A DNA stretch of 64,000 bases from Bin87 sp965217175 (GCA_965217175.1 OZ244251.1:2976001-3040000), one strand, 5' to 3'; counted from the stretch's first letter, positions 17,049-26,719 are shown. The notes: a model not told the origin generated them from the letters alone. Numbers and translations are program-made.

Positions 17049-18797
17049 ATGGCCACCAGTCTCGCAGGGCAAATAATGGCCGGCACCGTAGCAGAATTGA
17101 AGACGGCGGGATGCCGGGTGGTAACCGGCGGTGGGCACACGATTGCGGTAATCTACCACGACGGCCAGGTTTACGCGGTGGACAATCGATGTCCGCACAT
17201 GGGTTTTCCGCTGGATCGTGGCAGCGTGAGAGACGGCATTCTGACCTGCCACTGGCATCATGCCAGGTTCGATCTGTCCAGCGGCGGGACGTTCAACCCG
17301 TTCGCCGATGACGTGCGTAGTTTCCCAGTGACCGTAATCGATGAGCAGGTTTGGGTGGACCCACAACCCGCCCAACGGGATGAGATACAGCATTGGTCGG
17401 GCCGGCTGCAGGATGGATTGGAGCACAATATCCGCCTGGTGACTGCGAAATCGGTGCTGGGGCTCCACTCCGCTGGCGCCGGATATCGAGAGGCATTGCG
17501 AATCGGCGCTGAGTTTGGGACGACCTACACCTCTGCCGGGTGGGGTGCGGCCATGACCATTCTCACGGCGACGGCCAATATCCTACCGCACCTCGCGGAG
17601 AACGACCACCCGGTGGCCATGTACCAGGGATTGTTGCACGTGGCCCGGGAGTGCGCGGGTAGGCCGCCCCGCTTCGTTGTGGACCCGTTGCCGACTGGGG
17701 AGACTCGCCCGGCTGTCTTCAAGCAATGGTTCCGCGGGTTTATCGACGTGCGAGATGAAGACGCGGCCGAGCGGTGTTTGCGGACTGCTGTCCAGTTGGG
17801 ATTTTCGCCGGTGGACATAGCAGACATGGTCTTTGCCGCTGCCACCGACCACATTTATCTGGACGCCGGCCATGTGGTGGACTTCGCCAACAAGGCTTTC
17901 GAGCTGCTTGATCACATCGGCTGGGAACATGCCAGCCAGGTGTTGACCAGCCTGGTACACGGGATGGCCAGCGCCCGGCGGAGTCAGGAGATGAGCTCCT
18001 GGCGCCATCCCATCGATGTGGCATCCCTGGTCTGGCAGGCCCGGGAAGAATTGCCCGAACTGTATCAGCAGGGCCGCGACAAGGGTGCGAACTGGACCGG
18101 GGCTGACGCACTGGCCACGGAGATGTTGGGCGACTCGCCGGCGGATATCTTGGTGGCGATCAAGGAAGCGATAAAATCCGGGGCGACTGCGGACGACTTG
18201 GGTTCAGCCGTGGCCTATGCCGCGTTCCTGAGGATGGCTCACTTTCACGTGTCCAACGAGTTCAACGACTGGGACACGGTTCACAACACATTGACCGCAG
18301 CCAACGCGCTGCACCAGGCGTTGAAACGCGCTCCCTCGCCGGAGCTGATGCGGGGGGTCTTCGATGTGGCAATGAGCGTGTACCTGGACCGGTTCCTCAA
18401 TATGCCGCCGCAACGCATCCCTGAAACGGGCGTTGAACCGGTGGATGGGGCGCAAGTGCTGACCGAGATTCGGGAGCACATGGATGTTCGGCAGCAGGTG
18501 GAGGAAGTGTCGCATCTGGTGTCGCAGTACATCACCGGCTCGGGCGACCCGGGCGCGCTGGTGGCTGAACTCGGGCGCGGGATGCTGATGGAGGACGCCG
18601 GGTTCCACTCCTTCCAGATCGTGGACGCCGGGTTCAAGCAGTACCAGAGCCGGCGGGGCACCGAGTCGGGGCGACACGTGCTGATCGGTATGGCGCGGTT
18701 TCTGGCAGCCCACGCTCCCACGCCCCGGGCGGTTGGCCAAACCTACCAGATTGCCCTGCGCCTGCATCGCGGCGAAGAGATATTCCGTGATCAGTAG
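17049..18797 (+). CDS. Rieske [2Fe-2S] protein with a large uncharacterised C-terminal domain
   Basis: 582 residues. Residues about 12-108 are a Rieske domain with CPHMGF (Cys48, His50) and CHWHHARFDL (Cys67, His70), the two metal-binding pairs. It resembles ferredoxin-type Rieske domains more than the ring-hydroxylating type, because no mononuclear iron domain with the usual His-His-Asp follows. The rest, residues about 120-582, is rich in helices and conserved Trp and His (TSAGWGAAMTILTATANILPHL, YLDAGHVVDFANKAFELLDHIGW) and is unknown to me. The electron-transfer domain may feed an oxidase in the C-terminal part. GGGAGGG precedes the ATG. Confidence 0.82.
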   Translation: MATSLAGQIMAGTVAELKTAGCRVVTGGGHTIAVIYHDGQVYAVDNRCPHMGFPLDRGSVRDGILTCHWHHARFDLSSGGTFNPFADDVRSFPVTVIDEQVWVDPQPAQRDEIQHWSGRLQDGLEHNIRLVTAKSVLGLHSAGAGYREALRIGAEFGTTYTSAGWGAAMTILTATANILPHLAENDHPVAMYQGLLHVARECAGRPPRFVVDPLPTGETRPAVFKQWFRGFIDVRDEDAAERCLRTAVQLGFSPVDIADMVFAAATDHIYLDAGHVVDFANKAFELLDHIGWEHASQVLTSLVHGMASARRSQEMSSWRHPIDVASLVWQAREELPELYQQGRDKGANWTGADALATEMLGDSPADILVAIKEAIKSGATADDLGSAVAYAAFLRMAHFHVSNEFNDWDTVHNTLTAANALHQALKRAPSPELMRGVFDVAMSVYLDRFLNMPPQRIPETGVEPVDGAQVLTEIREHMDVRQQVEEVSHLVSQYITGSGDPGALVAELGRGMLMEDAGFHSFQIVDAGFKQYQSRRGTESGRHVLIGMARFLAAHAPTPRAVGQTYQIALRLHRGEEIFRDQ

Positions 18798-18831
18798 AGA
18801 TGGTCAACCCCAACCTGCCGCCAGGCGCGGC

Positions 18832-19074
18832 ATGAAAGAAATGCTGGCGATCGGGAGATGGAGAATAGCCGGCGTATTGATAAGCCTGGTGGTCATCCGA
18901 GTGATCGCATCGATCGGGTTCAAGCTGGCCGGCATTGAGCAGGGCGACGGTTTCGACGTACGGTTGGCGCTGGTGACGGTGGTCGACTCAGTGTGCATCG
19001 TGCTGGCCGTGATCGCCATCGTTGGGTTCGTGCTGTACGGCAGGATATACAACGCCCGCGTTCCGACGGAGTAA
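18832..19074 (+). CDS. Small two-helix membrane protein
   Basis: 80 residues with two hydrophobic helices, about residues 12-28 and 49-69 (LVTVVDSVCIVLAVIAIVGFVLYG). An upstream GTG at 18787, overlapping the end of the Rieske gene, is in frame and is a possible start giving 95 residues. The close spacing suggests co-transcription with the Rieske protein, perhaps as a membrane partner. No family recognised. Confidence 0.6.
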   Translation: MKEMLAIGRWRIAGVLISLVVIRVIASIGFKLAGIEQGDGFDVRLALVTVVDSVCIVLAVIAIVGFVLYGRIYNARVPTE

Positions 19075-19117
19075 TTAATCGGGCGGCGGCGGGAGGCCCG
19101 ATTGATCCGTCGGGGTG

Positions 19118-19543
19118 TTAACGACTCTCGACCAAGGCTCTCAGCAGCCGGAGTTGCTTGCCGTCGGAGAACCGAACCGCGAGGCGGATCAGCGGTGAGA
19201 TCATTCGCCACCTCAGGCCGGTGAACTGGCAGTTTGCGACCAGTGTTACGCGAGTGGAACGCTCTCCCATGGCGTGCACCCCGTAGGCGTAATCGGCGGT
19301 GACTCCGCCCTGGACCGACCGCAGCACTATCGACTGTCCGTCCTCACAATGGACGATGGTGGTGGAGCGATCTGCTCCGCGGGCGCGGAACGTCAGTACC
19401 GTTCCGGTTTTTGTCTCCCCATCACCCTGCAAACGGTCAATCCCCGGCATCCACTGATGCGCGTTGTTCCAGTCAGTCAGAGCTTCCCACACCTCGCTGG
19501 CCGGCCTGTGGATGGTTTCTTCGACAGAGAACGATTGCGCCAT
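19118..19543 (-). CDS. SRPBCC/polyketide-cyclase-like lipid-binding protein
   Basis: 141 residues. VEETIHRPASEVWEALTDWNNAHQWMPGI is the classic start of the SRPBCC helix-grip fold, with RVTLVANCQFTG later. Such proteins hold a hydrophobic ligand in a deep cavity and act as cyclases, hydrolases or carriers. GGAGG precedes the chosen ATG; an in-frame start 43 codons upstream lacks homology. An AraC-type regulator lies upstream on the same strand 61 bases away. Confidence 0.85.
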   Translation of the reverse strand: MAQSFSVEETIHRPASEVWEALTDWNNAHQWMPGIDRLQGDGETKTGTVLTFRARGADRSTTIVHCEDGQSIVLRSVQGGVTADYAYGVHAMGERSTRVTLVANCQFTGLRWRMISPLIRLAVRFSDGKQLRLLRALVESR

Positions 19544-19604
19544 GATTTGCCTCCTCTCCTCGACGAATTTATAACTGACGACCTCGCGCAGTATTGAACG
19601 AATT

Positions 19605-20453
19605 TCACATGGGTACGAATCCCGAGGCGTGGATTGTCTCATCGGGGCTGTAGGCGGCGCGCTGGGCAGCAATGTAGCCGGAGGGCGTTACACCGGTATG
19701 GTGTTTGAAATCGCGAATAAGGTGGGCCTGGTCGGACCAACCCAGCCTGGCTGCGAGGTCAACCCAATCGATGCGGCCATACACGTCGAGTTCGTCGAGG
19801 AGGCGCCGGACGCGGAGCAGCCGGGCCAGCTTGCGGGGAGTCAACCCGACCACGCGGGCCAACTCCCGGTCGAGGTGTCCGTGGGATATGCCCAGTTCGG
19901 CGGCGATATCGGCTATGGGTCGGGCGGGATTTTGCTGCAGCATGGCGACGGCGCGGCCGCATCGTTTGAGGCCCGCGATTTCGATCCGGATCGACCCCAG
20001 GGCGCATTCCAGCAGGTCAAGCATCGCTTCCGGATTTTCGCACGACAGTAACTGATCACGTATCTGCGCGGCTGGCGGCCAGATGGGTTCGAGATGTACG
20101 GCACGTCCGCGAATGTGGGACGGCCGGACGCCGAACAGCCCTTCGCAACCGATGGGCGTTGTTACTATCCCGACAGCAAAGGTTTCTCCGGTGGGCTCGT
20201 TGATGGCCGGACGATCGTGGGGACCGACCAGGAAGCCGCGTGCGGCCCGCAGGGTTCCGCCGGCGCCGTGGTCTGCGGTGTGGAGAATGGGATCACCGAG
20301 GACGAAGACAGCCACCGAAGAACCGGTCGGCGCGATCTTCTCCCGCGTGTACGTTATCGTTCCGCGAGCGTACCAAAGCGATTCAACCAGTTGGTCAAGC
20401 GGAGGCTTCGGGATGCGGCTGCGGAAATCAAACGCCGGCGACGATGCGTTCAC
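19605..20453 (-). CDS. AraC-family transcriptional regulator
   Basis: About 282 residues from a GTG; the true start is unclear because the frame is open to 20657. The C-terminal 100 residues hold two helix-turn-helix units: PIADIAAELGISHGHLDRELARVVGLTPRKLAR and DWVDLAARLGWSDQAHLIRDFKHHTGVTPSGY, the AraC/XylS signature. The N-terminal part may bind a ligand. It is between the SRPBCC gene and an NHL-repeat gene, all on one strand, and might control them. DNA-binding role secure; ligand unknown. Confidence 0.82.
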   Translation of the reverse strand: MNASSPAFDFRSRIPKPPLDQLVESLWYARGTITYTREKIAPTGSSVAVFVLGDPILHTADHGAGGTLRAARGFLVGPHDRPAINEPTGETFAVGIVTTPIGCEGLFGVRPSHIRGRAVHLEPIWPPAAQIRDQLLSCENPEAMLDLLECALGSIRIEIAGLKRCGRAVAMLQQNPARPIADIAAELGISHGHLDRELARVVGLTPRKLARLLRVRRLLDELDVYGRIDWVDLAARLGWSDQAHLIRDFKHHTGVTPSGYIAAQRAAYSPDETIHASGFVPM

Positions 20454-20547
20454 GTCATTCAACCGCAGGTCATCGTCAGCGCGGGGACACGGAGCGCTGG
20501 CCTGAGATTGGCCGGGCACGATAGGCAGCGTCAGGGGTCGCGGGCAG

Positions 20548-21384
20548 TCATGTCCTGCGGACGAGCTTCTGCACGCGTTGATTCCCCACGTCCACGCCGT
20601 AAATATCTCCCCTGGAGTCGGTGTAAACCTGGTGCGCGTGCTCGAAGGTTCTGCCACGGGCCAGGAGCTCGCCGTCCAGGTTCAGGATGCTGATGCGCGG
20701 TATTTGATCCGTAACGTACACGGTCTGCTGGGCGTCGATGTGCACTCCCATGGGGCACTTGAAGTCGGTCCACTGATCCAGAAATACGCCGTCGACTGTG
20801 AAGACCTGCACCCGGTTATTTTCCCGATCGGCAACGTAAACCCTGCCGTCGTTGGACACCCGAACGCTGTGAGGCACCAGAAACTCACCGGGCCCCCGGC
20901 CGGGGCTACCGAAGGACGTAATATGAGATCCGTCGGCGGCGAACCGGTGCACACTGGAATTGCCGTATCCGTCGGCCACAAATAGCTCTCCGGAGGGAGC
21001 GACGCAGATGTCCGCCGGATGATTGAAGGGAGCCTGGAGAGATGCCTGATCGCGGGTGCCCAGGGATCCCACCAGCTCGCCATCTGTGGAGTATTTCAAC
21101 ACCTGGTGGGCATCGCGGTCCACGAGGTAAACGGTGTCATCGGGGCCGATGTGAATATGGTGAGCGTCGGCGGGCACGCCCTCCCGCCTGGGCCAGGAGG
21201 AAAGCAAATTGCCGTCCCGATCGAATACCAGCACCGGCGGCCCCTGCCTCTGAAAGACGTAGACGCGATCACCGGAATCAACGGCCACACCGCTGGCACC
21301 CTGAAAGTCAGAGCCGGCAGGCAGCTTGGCCCATTCTGGCCGGTATTCGTAAACGTAGTCTCCCATCCCGATGGTTATTGACAT
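20548..21384 (-). CDS. NHL-repeat beta-propeller protein
   Basis: 278 residues starting at an ATG with GGGAG upstream. The sequence repeats a 40-50 residue unit with motifs such as GVAVDSGDRVYVFQRQ, HIGPDDTVYLVDRDAHQVLKY, ICVAPSGELFVADGYGNSSVHRF, RVSNDGRVYVADRENNRVQVF, all NHL-type (DSxGxVYVAD-x-x-N-x-x-V). This gives about six blades, one propeller. NHL propellers bind proteins or ligands, or act as lyases of peptidylglycine type. No signal peptide is visible, so probably cytoplasmic. Confidence 0.85.
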   Translation of the reverse strand: MSITIGMGDYVYEYRPEWAKLPAGSDFQGASGVAVDSGDRVYVFQRQGPPVLVFDRDGNLLSSWPRREGVPADAHHIHIGPDDTVYLVDRDAHQVLKYSTDGELVGSLGTRDQASLQAPFNHPADICVAPSGELFVADGYGNSSVHRFAADGSHITSFGSPGRGPGEFLVPHSVRVSNDGRVYVADRENNRVQVFTVDGVFLDQWTDFKCPMGVHIDAQQTVYVTDQIPRISILNLDGELLARGRTFEHAHQVYTDSRGDIYGVDVGNQRVQKLVRRT

Positions 21385-21478
21385 AAGGATAGTCTCCCTG
21401 TGGTGGAACCGCTTCAACAGCGCTTTAGCGCAGTGAGTTGCGGGCGGAGGTAGTCAAATCGATGCCGATAGTACCGGT

Positions 21479-22891
21479 CTACGCCGATCTCTCGGGCCAC
21501 ACCGGGTCGTGGTAACCCAGAGGAACCGAGGGCCGGGCCCAGTAGGGTCGGGTCTCGGAGAGCTGCAACACCGGCGCCAGGTGGCGCAGACGACCTCCCG
21601 GGGCATCGCTGGCGGTGGACCAACGCTCGATTTCATCGGGAGTAAATTCCTTCGGCACGTCCTGCAGCTCTGATTCTGGCACCTGACCCTTTTCAACCAG
21701 CCAACGTCCCGTCTGCGCCAGGGAAATGCGAACCAGCCAGCTGCCCCCTTCACGGACGCGTCGGCTCAACGCTACGAGAGCGCCAAAGGCCATGAGGTAG
21801 CCGGTGAGATAGTCGATAGCCGACACCGGATAGAACTGGGGTCCTGGCGCGCCGCCGGGGAACAACTCGCCCTGCCGGTCGGTTATGCCGCTGACAGTTT
21901 GCACCACGGTATCGAATCCGCGACGGGTGGCCCAGGGCCCTACCCGGCCAAAGGCGGACAACGATACATAGACGATTCCCGGCCGTAGTTCCGCCAGATC
22001 CTGGGGTGAAAGTCCGCGTTGGGCGAGAGTGCCCGGGCGGTATCCCTGGGAGAAAACGTCGGCTTCCCTGGCCAGCCCCCGCAGAGTCTCCACGTCCTGC
22101 TGTTCCCGCAGGTCGAGGAAGGTGGAGAGCTTGCCGTGGCCGGTGTCGAATTCCTGGGTCGTGTTGCTGGGCAGATGGCTGGCGGCGATCTTCATCACGT
22201 CGGCTCCGTGTTCAGCCAGGGTGCGGGCGCAGGTTGGCCCGGCCAAAACGCGGGTGAGGTCCAGCACCCGGATGCCGGACAGGGGCCGGGAACCGTCGGG
22301 CAGGGGTTGGGGCGGACAGTCGCCGATCTTTTCGATCTCAAGGAGCGGCAAAGTGGCGATTGCTGCGGCCTGAGGGTGTTGGGCCCACTCGGCCATGGAG
22401 CGAACCATGCCGCCGGCGCCGTTGGCGGCGATGATGGCCTCCTCGAGTTCCAGGGCATCCCAACCTGCCACCGCTCGCGTCACGGCGTCACGGTCTTCTT
22501 CGACGCCGAGGACGCCCAACGCTGCCGCGCGATGGTTGGGGAAATTACAGTGGAGATAGCTCCAGCGTCCATTTTTGGCCGGATAAACTCCCATCACCGA
22601 AGGGCGTTCGCGGGCAACCGACGCTCCATCCATCGCCAGATACTGGCTGCTGCGCAGGGACGCCGTTGCCTGCCGGGCGTCGACTTTGACGTCCTGGCGA
22701 CGTCCGGTGCGTAGTTCCCAAAGATCGGAAACGGCAAGGCCGACGGCGGCCAGGCTGGCCGCGGCGGTCTCTCCGATTCGGAAGGGGGTTGGCAGGATGG
22801 GGTCGACGCCTCCCGAGAACTGAACTTCAGTTGCGCGTTGCTGGTCCAAACCCGGAATGGATAGAAGCGTGGATAGAACTGAGTCGCTCAC
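21479..22891 (-). CDS. CaiB/BaiF (class III) CoA-transferase
   Basis: 470 residues. The C-terminal core contains GIRVLDLTRVLAGPTCARTLAEHGADVMKI, the class III CoA-transferase start motif that normally forms the N terminus, followed by LDLREQQDVETLRGLAREADVFSQGYRPGTLAQRGLSPQDL with the tail of the conserved catalytic-region pattern. Here about 190 residues precede it (GGVDPILPTPFRIGETAAASLAAVGLAVSDLWELRTGRRQDV), typical of a second, degenerate CoA-transferase-like half. These enzymes transfer CoA between carboxylic acids in degradation pathways. GTG start with AAGGAG upstream. Substrate not predictable. Confidence 0.85.
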   Translation of the reverse strand: MSDSVLSTLLSIPGLDQQRATEVQFSGGVDPILPTPFRIGETAAASLAAVGLAVSDLWELRTGRRQDVKVDARQATASLRSSQYLAMDGASVARERPSVMGVYPAKNGRWSYLHCNFPNHRAAALGVLGVEEDRDAVTRAVAGWDALELEEAIIAANGAGGMVRSMAEWAQHPQAAAIATLPLLEIEKIGDCPPQPLPDGSRPLSGIRVLDLTRVLAGPTCARTLAEHGADVMKIAASHLPSNTTQEFDTGHGKLSTFLDLREQQDVETLRGLAREADVFSQGYRPGTLAQRGLSPQDLAELRPGIVYVSLSAFGRVGPWATRRGFDTVVQTVSGITDRQGELFPGGAPGPQFYPVSAIDYLTGYLMAFGALVALSRRVREGGSWLVRISLAQTGRWLVEKGQVPESELQDVPKEFTPDEIERWSTASDAPGGRLRHLAPVLQLSETRPYWARPSVPLGYHDPVWPERSA

Positions 22892-23522
22892 TGGGGAATT
22901 GCTCCTTATTTATTGCGTGTCGGCTGCGCCCCCGAGGCGGTATGCACCCCGGTGCCCTTGAACGTCAATCAAGACACGGGATGATCTCGGCATGGGCCAA
23001 CAGCGAGGCGCGCGTTGGTCATTTGGTTGACGGTATTGCTGGTCTCGTCGGCCAAATGGTACAGGAACCCATGCTCGTAATCAATTTGAACCAGTTGTCA
23101 CCAGATCGGGCAGGGTAGTAGCAGAGTGATGCCGTAGGGCGCCGAATTTTGGAGCTTTAGCCCGGCGGTCTGCATCCATTTTGGCGAGCTGACGTCACAT
23201 GGTGAAGGTATGTCAGCCCCGGCAAATCAGGCAGATACGGCGTCAATCAATGACCAGGAAACACGCACCGGTGAACCCTTCCAGACGCTCAACAGCGGGT
23301 GGCCCGCGAATCCGGTACAATAGGCTCCGAAGGGCTTTCCCCAGACAACCTGCAACGGCCCGCTTTCTCCTGGAGACGAACGTCGGCGGTGGCGGTTTGC
23401 TCTGGCGATGGGGGACAACAGGCGGCCGGGATCAAGGAAAGCTTGGCTCGATTGGACCTTTCGCCGGGAGTGGGTAACTGCGTTGGGATTCGGACGCGTC
23501 GAGCCAGCAGGAGGCAGCAAAG
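22892..23522. other. Intergenic region without a recognisable gene
   Basis: About 630 bases between the divergent CoA-transferase and the 23523 gene. Several short frames run through it, but none has a ribosome site plus a protein-like sequence. Both promoters must be here; no clear -35/-10 pair was seen. Confidence 0.5.
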
Positions 23523-24458
23523 ATGGCAGCACTGGTATTGCAAACGGCCATAGGCAACTACGGCCACACGACTGGGTTGAAGGACGGTACCGTCACATCC
23601 GGCATGTTCAATATGGAACATATCGAGGTGTCGCCGGTGACCAGCATCTTCCGCCGCATGGTGCGCGGCCTGGAATTTGACGTTGCGGAAATGGCGCTTT
23701 CGACCTACATTTGCGCCCGTTCCCACGGCAAGCCTTTCACCGGCATCCCGATCTTTCTGACCAGGGCCTTCTATCATGGGGGGTTGGTATACAACCGGCG
23801 CAGTGGCATCGAGTCCCCCAGGGATCTGGAGGGACGGAAGGTGGGAGTGCGCAGCTATACCCTGACGCCGGGGGTGTGGACCCGAGGAATTTTGCAGACC
23901 GAGTACGGTGTCGACCTGGACTCGGTGACGTGGGTGCTGTCGGGAGACGAGCACGTGGCGGAGTACGTTGCGCCGCCGAACGTGGTGTCGTCGAGCAACA
24001 ACAACCTGGGCGAAATGCTCCTGTCGGGAGAAATAGACGCTGCTATTGGGGCAGGACCAGTGGATTCGCCAGACGTTTTGCCGCTGTTCCAGGAACCGGA
24101 CGAAGCCGACGCGGCCTGGCACCGGAAGACCGGCATCTATCCCATCAGTCACATGCTGGTGGTGAAGGATGATGCGCTGCAGTCGAATCCCGACCTGGCG
24201 CACGAGCTATTTGAAGTGTTCAAAGCGGCCAAGGCGCCGTACATCGAGCGCCTTCGATCCGGGGATGATTCGAGTCCGGCAGACCGGGCGCTGCTGAAGA
24301 TGGCCGATGTGGTGGGGGATGATCCCGTTCCATACGGCTTCGAGAGTTCGCGCACCACCCTGGAAGCATTCGTCGGTTTCAACGTGGAACAGGGTGTGAT
24401 CACGGACAAGGTGAGCGCAGAAGAGCTATTCTCTTCTGCCACGCTTTCACTAGCCTGA
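23523..24458 (+). CDS. Periplasmic-binding-fold protein, 4,5-dihydroxyphthalate decarboxylase-like
   Basis: 311 residues, preceded by AGGAGG. Key segments are PVTSIFRRMVRGLEFDVAEMALSTYICARSHGKPFTGIPIFLTRAF, GIESPRDLEGRKVGVRSYTLTPGVWTRGILQTEYGV and the IDAAIGAGPVDSPDV segment. This is the pattern of the NMT1/periplasmic-binding type II fold, best matching dihydroxyphthalate decarboxylase-like proteins that lack a signal peptide. It would thus act in the cytoplasm as a decarboxylase or a sensor-type binding protein, not as an ABC transport receptor. It precedes an LLM oxidoreductase and an acyl-CoA-dehydrogenase-like gene at short spacing. Confidence 0.82.
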   Translation: MAALVLQTAIGNYGHTTGLKDGTVTSGMFNMEHIEVSPVTSIFRRMVRGLEFDVAEMALSTYICARSHGKPFTGIPIFLTRAFYHGGLVYNRRSGIESPRDLEGRKVGVRSYTLTPGVWTRGILQTEYGVDLDSVTWVLSGDEHVAEYVAPPNVVSSSNNNLGEMLLSGEIDAAIGAGPVDSPDVLPLFQEPDEADAAWHRKTGIYPISHMLVVKDDALQSNPDLAHELFEVFKAAKAPYIERLRSGDDSSPADRALLKMADVVGDDPVPYGFESSRTTLEAFVGFNVEQGVITDKVSAEELFSSATLSLA

Positions 24459-24533
24459 CGGCGGCGCGGGCGTGATTCTAAATTTGGTGGCCCGTATTAC
24501 AGCTTCCATTGAGGATTAACGCCCGGAGGCGGC

Positions 24534-25451
24534 ATGGCGAAGTATTCGTTTCGTATTCCCAACGCAGACTACCTGGGATTCCCGGCCACCCCGGAGGCGA
24601 TCATAACGACCGCGTGTAAGGCCGAAGAGTCGGGTTTTGACGCCCTTTTCGTCAACGACCACGTGATTGTGGACGATTCTGCGCGCAACGACCTGTGGCG
24701 GAATGTGTATGACCCTCTGATGGTACTTTCGTACGTGGCGGCCCGGACGTCCACGGTGATGCTGGGAACGTCGGTGCTCATAATGCCGTACCGCAATCCC
24801 ATAGTGACGGCCAAAATGATTGCCACCCTGGACCAGATGTCGGGAGGGCGGGCGATCGCCGGAGTGGGAGCGGGCTGGAACGAAGCCGAATATGACACCC
24901 TGGGCGTACCGTACCGGCAACGCGGTGCGCGAACCAACGAATACCTGCGCCTGTGGCAAGCGTGTTGGGAGCCGGGCCCCACCACCTTCCACGGCAGGTT
25001 CTTCTCGTTCGATAACATGCACGTTAATCCGAAGCCCGTTCAGCAGCCCCATCCACCGATATGGATCGGTGGGTCGAGTCACGCTTCGTTGCGGCGGGCG
25101 GCCCGCTTTGCCGATGTGTGGCAACCCACGCCCACGCCACTGACGGACCTGATCAGCAAACAGGCCTATCTGCGCGATGTTTGTGCAGAGGCGGGGAGAG
25201 AGGACGTGCCTCGGACGCGCATGAGCTTCCGGGTCAATTTTAGCAGCATTACCGGCAGTTCCAGTGCCGGCGGCGACAGGCCCACCGGCCAGGGAAGCGC
25301 AGAACAGGTCGCATCGGACATGAAACGCTACCGGCAGGAAGCAGGTTTGGAGGAGTTCCAGATCAATTTCAACGGCTGCGGTAACTTGCAACAGTTGCTG
25401 GATTCAATGGACGCGCTGGTTCAAGATGTGATCCCAAGGGTCGATGCTTAA
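24534..25451 (+). CDS. LLM-class (probably F420-dependent) oxidoreductase
   Basis: 305 residues after GGAGG. Classic features: ESGFDALFVNDHV, LMVLSYVAARTSTVMLGTSVLIMPYRNP, LDQMSGGRAIAGVGAGWNEAEYDTLGV, and QQPHPPIWIGGSS. This arrangement (GAGW-x-x-x-E and IWIGG) is typical of short F420-dependent LLM proteins. Middle gene of a trio with a binding-fold protein and an acyl-CoA-dehydrogenase-like flavoprotein. Confidence 0.9.
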   Translation: MAKYSFRIPNADYLGFPATPEAIITTACKAEESGFDALFVNDHVIVDDSARNDLWRNVYDPLMVLSYVAARTSTVMLGTSVLIMPYRNPIVTAKMIATLDQMSGGRAIAGVGAGWNEAEYDTLGVPYRQRGARTNEYLRLWQACWEPGPTTFHGRFFSFDNMHVNPKPVQQPHPPIWIGGSSHASLRRAARFADVWQPTPTPLTDLISKQAYLRDVCAEAGREDVPRTRMSFRVNFSSITGSSSAGGDRPTGQGSAEQVASDMKRYRQEAGLEEFQINFNGCGNLQQLLDSMDALVQDVIPRVDA

Positions 25452-25519
25452 ACAACCAGCGTCCGTTCAACGAGGACTGAATCGTACCAACACGTGAGGA
25501 ATGGGAGTGACTGGATAAC

Positions 25520-26695
25520 TTGAAAGCTTTTCCCACCGATCGAACCGAGAATCGCCGGGTCCTGATGGATGCGGTGGAGGCGGTCCGCGCCACGCTGGAG
25601 GCGGGTACGCAGGAAGCCGAGGAGACCGCCACGCTGCCGCTGAAGTCGGTGGAGGCGCTCTATGACTCAGGGTTGCTGCGTTTGAAGCTGCCCCATGTAT
25701 TGGGCGGCGCCGAAGCCGACCCGATGACTCAGCTTGACGTGCTGGAGGCGGTGAGCCGCATTGACCCGTCGGTGGGGTGGTGCCTGATGATCGGCGCGGC
25801 CAGCCTGGGGAGCCTGGCGGCGTTCCTCCCCGATGACGCCGTTGACGAGATTTTTGTGGACGGGATGCCACCGCGGGTCGCGGGCGCGTTCGCACCCTTT
25901 GGCACGGCGGTGCCCGCGGCCGGGGGCTACCGGGTTACCGGGCGATGGCCGTTCGGCAGCGGAGTGCGGCATTCTCAGTGGGTTTCGGCCGGCGCCCGGG
26001 TGACAACGGAATCAGCGGGCTATCCGCCCCAGCTGCGTTGCGTGATGCCCACCGCCAACGTAAAGATTCACGACAACTGGGACGTGATGGGCCTGCGCGG
26101 CACCGGGAGTTGTGACTTCTCGGTGGAAGACCTGTTCGTTCCGGACAGATTTGCGTGGGATGTGTCGTTGACGGAGCCGAGGAGGGGTGGAGCGCTGTAC
26201 CGGTTGGGCCGGCCCGGCTTTGTCACCAACGAGCACTCGGCCTTTGCCCTGGGTGTGGGTCGCCGCGCTCTGGACGCCGTGACCGAGGTGGCCGTGTCGA
26301 AGTCCCGCGGTTACAACTCCACCAACCTGCTGGCTGACCGGCCGACGCTGCAGCGGGCCCTGGGGGAATGCGACCTTAAGCTCCGGGCAGCGAGAGCCCT
26401 GAACGTGGAGATACTGGAGGAAGCCTGGCAGTCGGTATGTGACGGCCAAACGCCTGCTCCGCCGTTGCAGGCACAGCTGCGCGGCTGCGCTACCTACACC
26501 ACCGACGTGGCTGCCGACGTTGTTGCCAAGGCGTTCCGGTACGGTGGTGGGTCGGCGCTGTTCATGTCCAGCGTGCTTCAACGATGCCTGCGGGACATCA
26601 ACGCCGCCGCCCAGCACCAGATGGTCAGCGATGCCGCTTACGAAAATCACGGACAGTTCCTACTGGGGCTGCCCGGCGCGAGGCCGATGGAATAG
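25520..26695 (+). CDS. Acyl-CoA dehydrogenase-like flavoprotein (HsaA/hydroxylase type)
   Basis: 391 residues from a TTG start; an ATG 46 bases later is an alternative. LLRLKLPHVLGGAEADPMTQLDVLEAVSRIDPSVGWCLMIGAAS, YRVTGRWPFGSGVRHSQWVSAGA and VMGLRGTGSCDFSVEDLFVPDRFAWD are the conserved mid-domain elements of the family. The lack of a clear catalytic Glu and the presence of GRWPFGSG suggest the hydroxylase/monooxygenase branch (HsaA-like) and not a beta-oxidation dehydrogenase. A truncated relative with the same features lies at 55393-56304. Confidence 0.85.
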   Translation: MKAFPTDRTENRRVLMDAVEAVRATLEAGTQEAEETATLPLKSVEALYDSGLLRLKLPHVLGGAEADPMTQLDVLEAVSRIDPSVGWCLMIGAASLGSLAAFLPDDAVDEIFVDGMPPRVAGAFAPFGTAVPAAGGYRVTGRWPFGSGVRHSQWVSAGARVTTESAGYPPQLRCVMPTANVKIHDNWDVMGLRGTGSCDFSVEDLFVPDRFAWDVSLTEPRRGGALYRLGRPGFVTNEHSAFALGVGRRALDAVTEVAVSKSRGYNSTNLLADRPTLQRALGECDLKLRAARALNVEILEEAWQSVCDGQTPAPPLQAQLRGCATYTTDVAADVVAKAFRYGGGSALFMSSVLQRCLRDINAAAQHQMVSDAAYENHGQFLLGLPGARPME

Positions 26696-26719
26696 GGCTT
26701 GGTCCAGTGGAGCGCCGAA

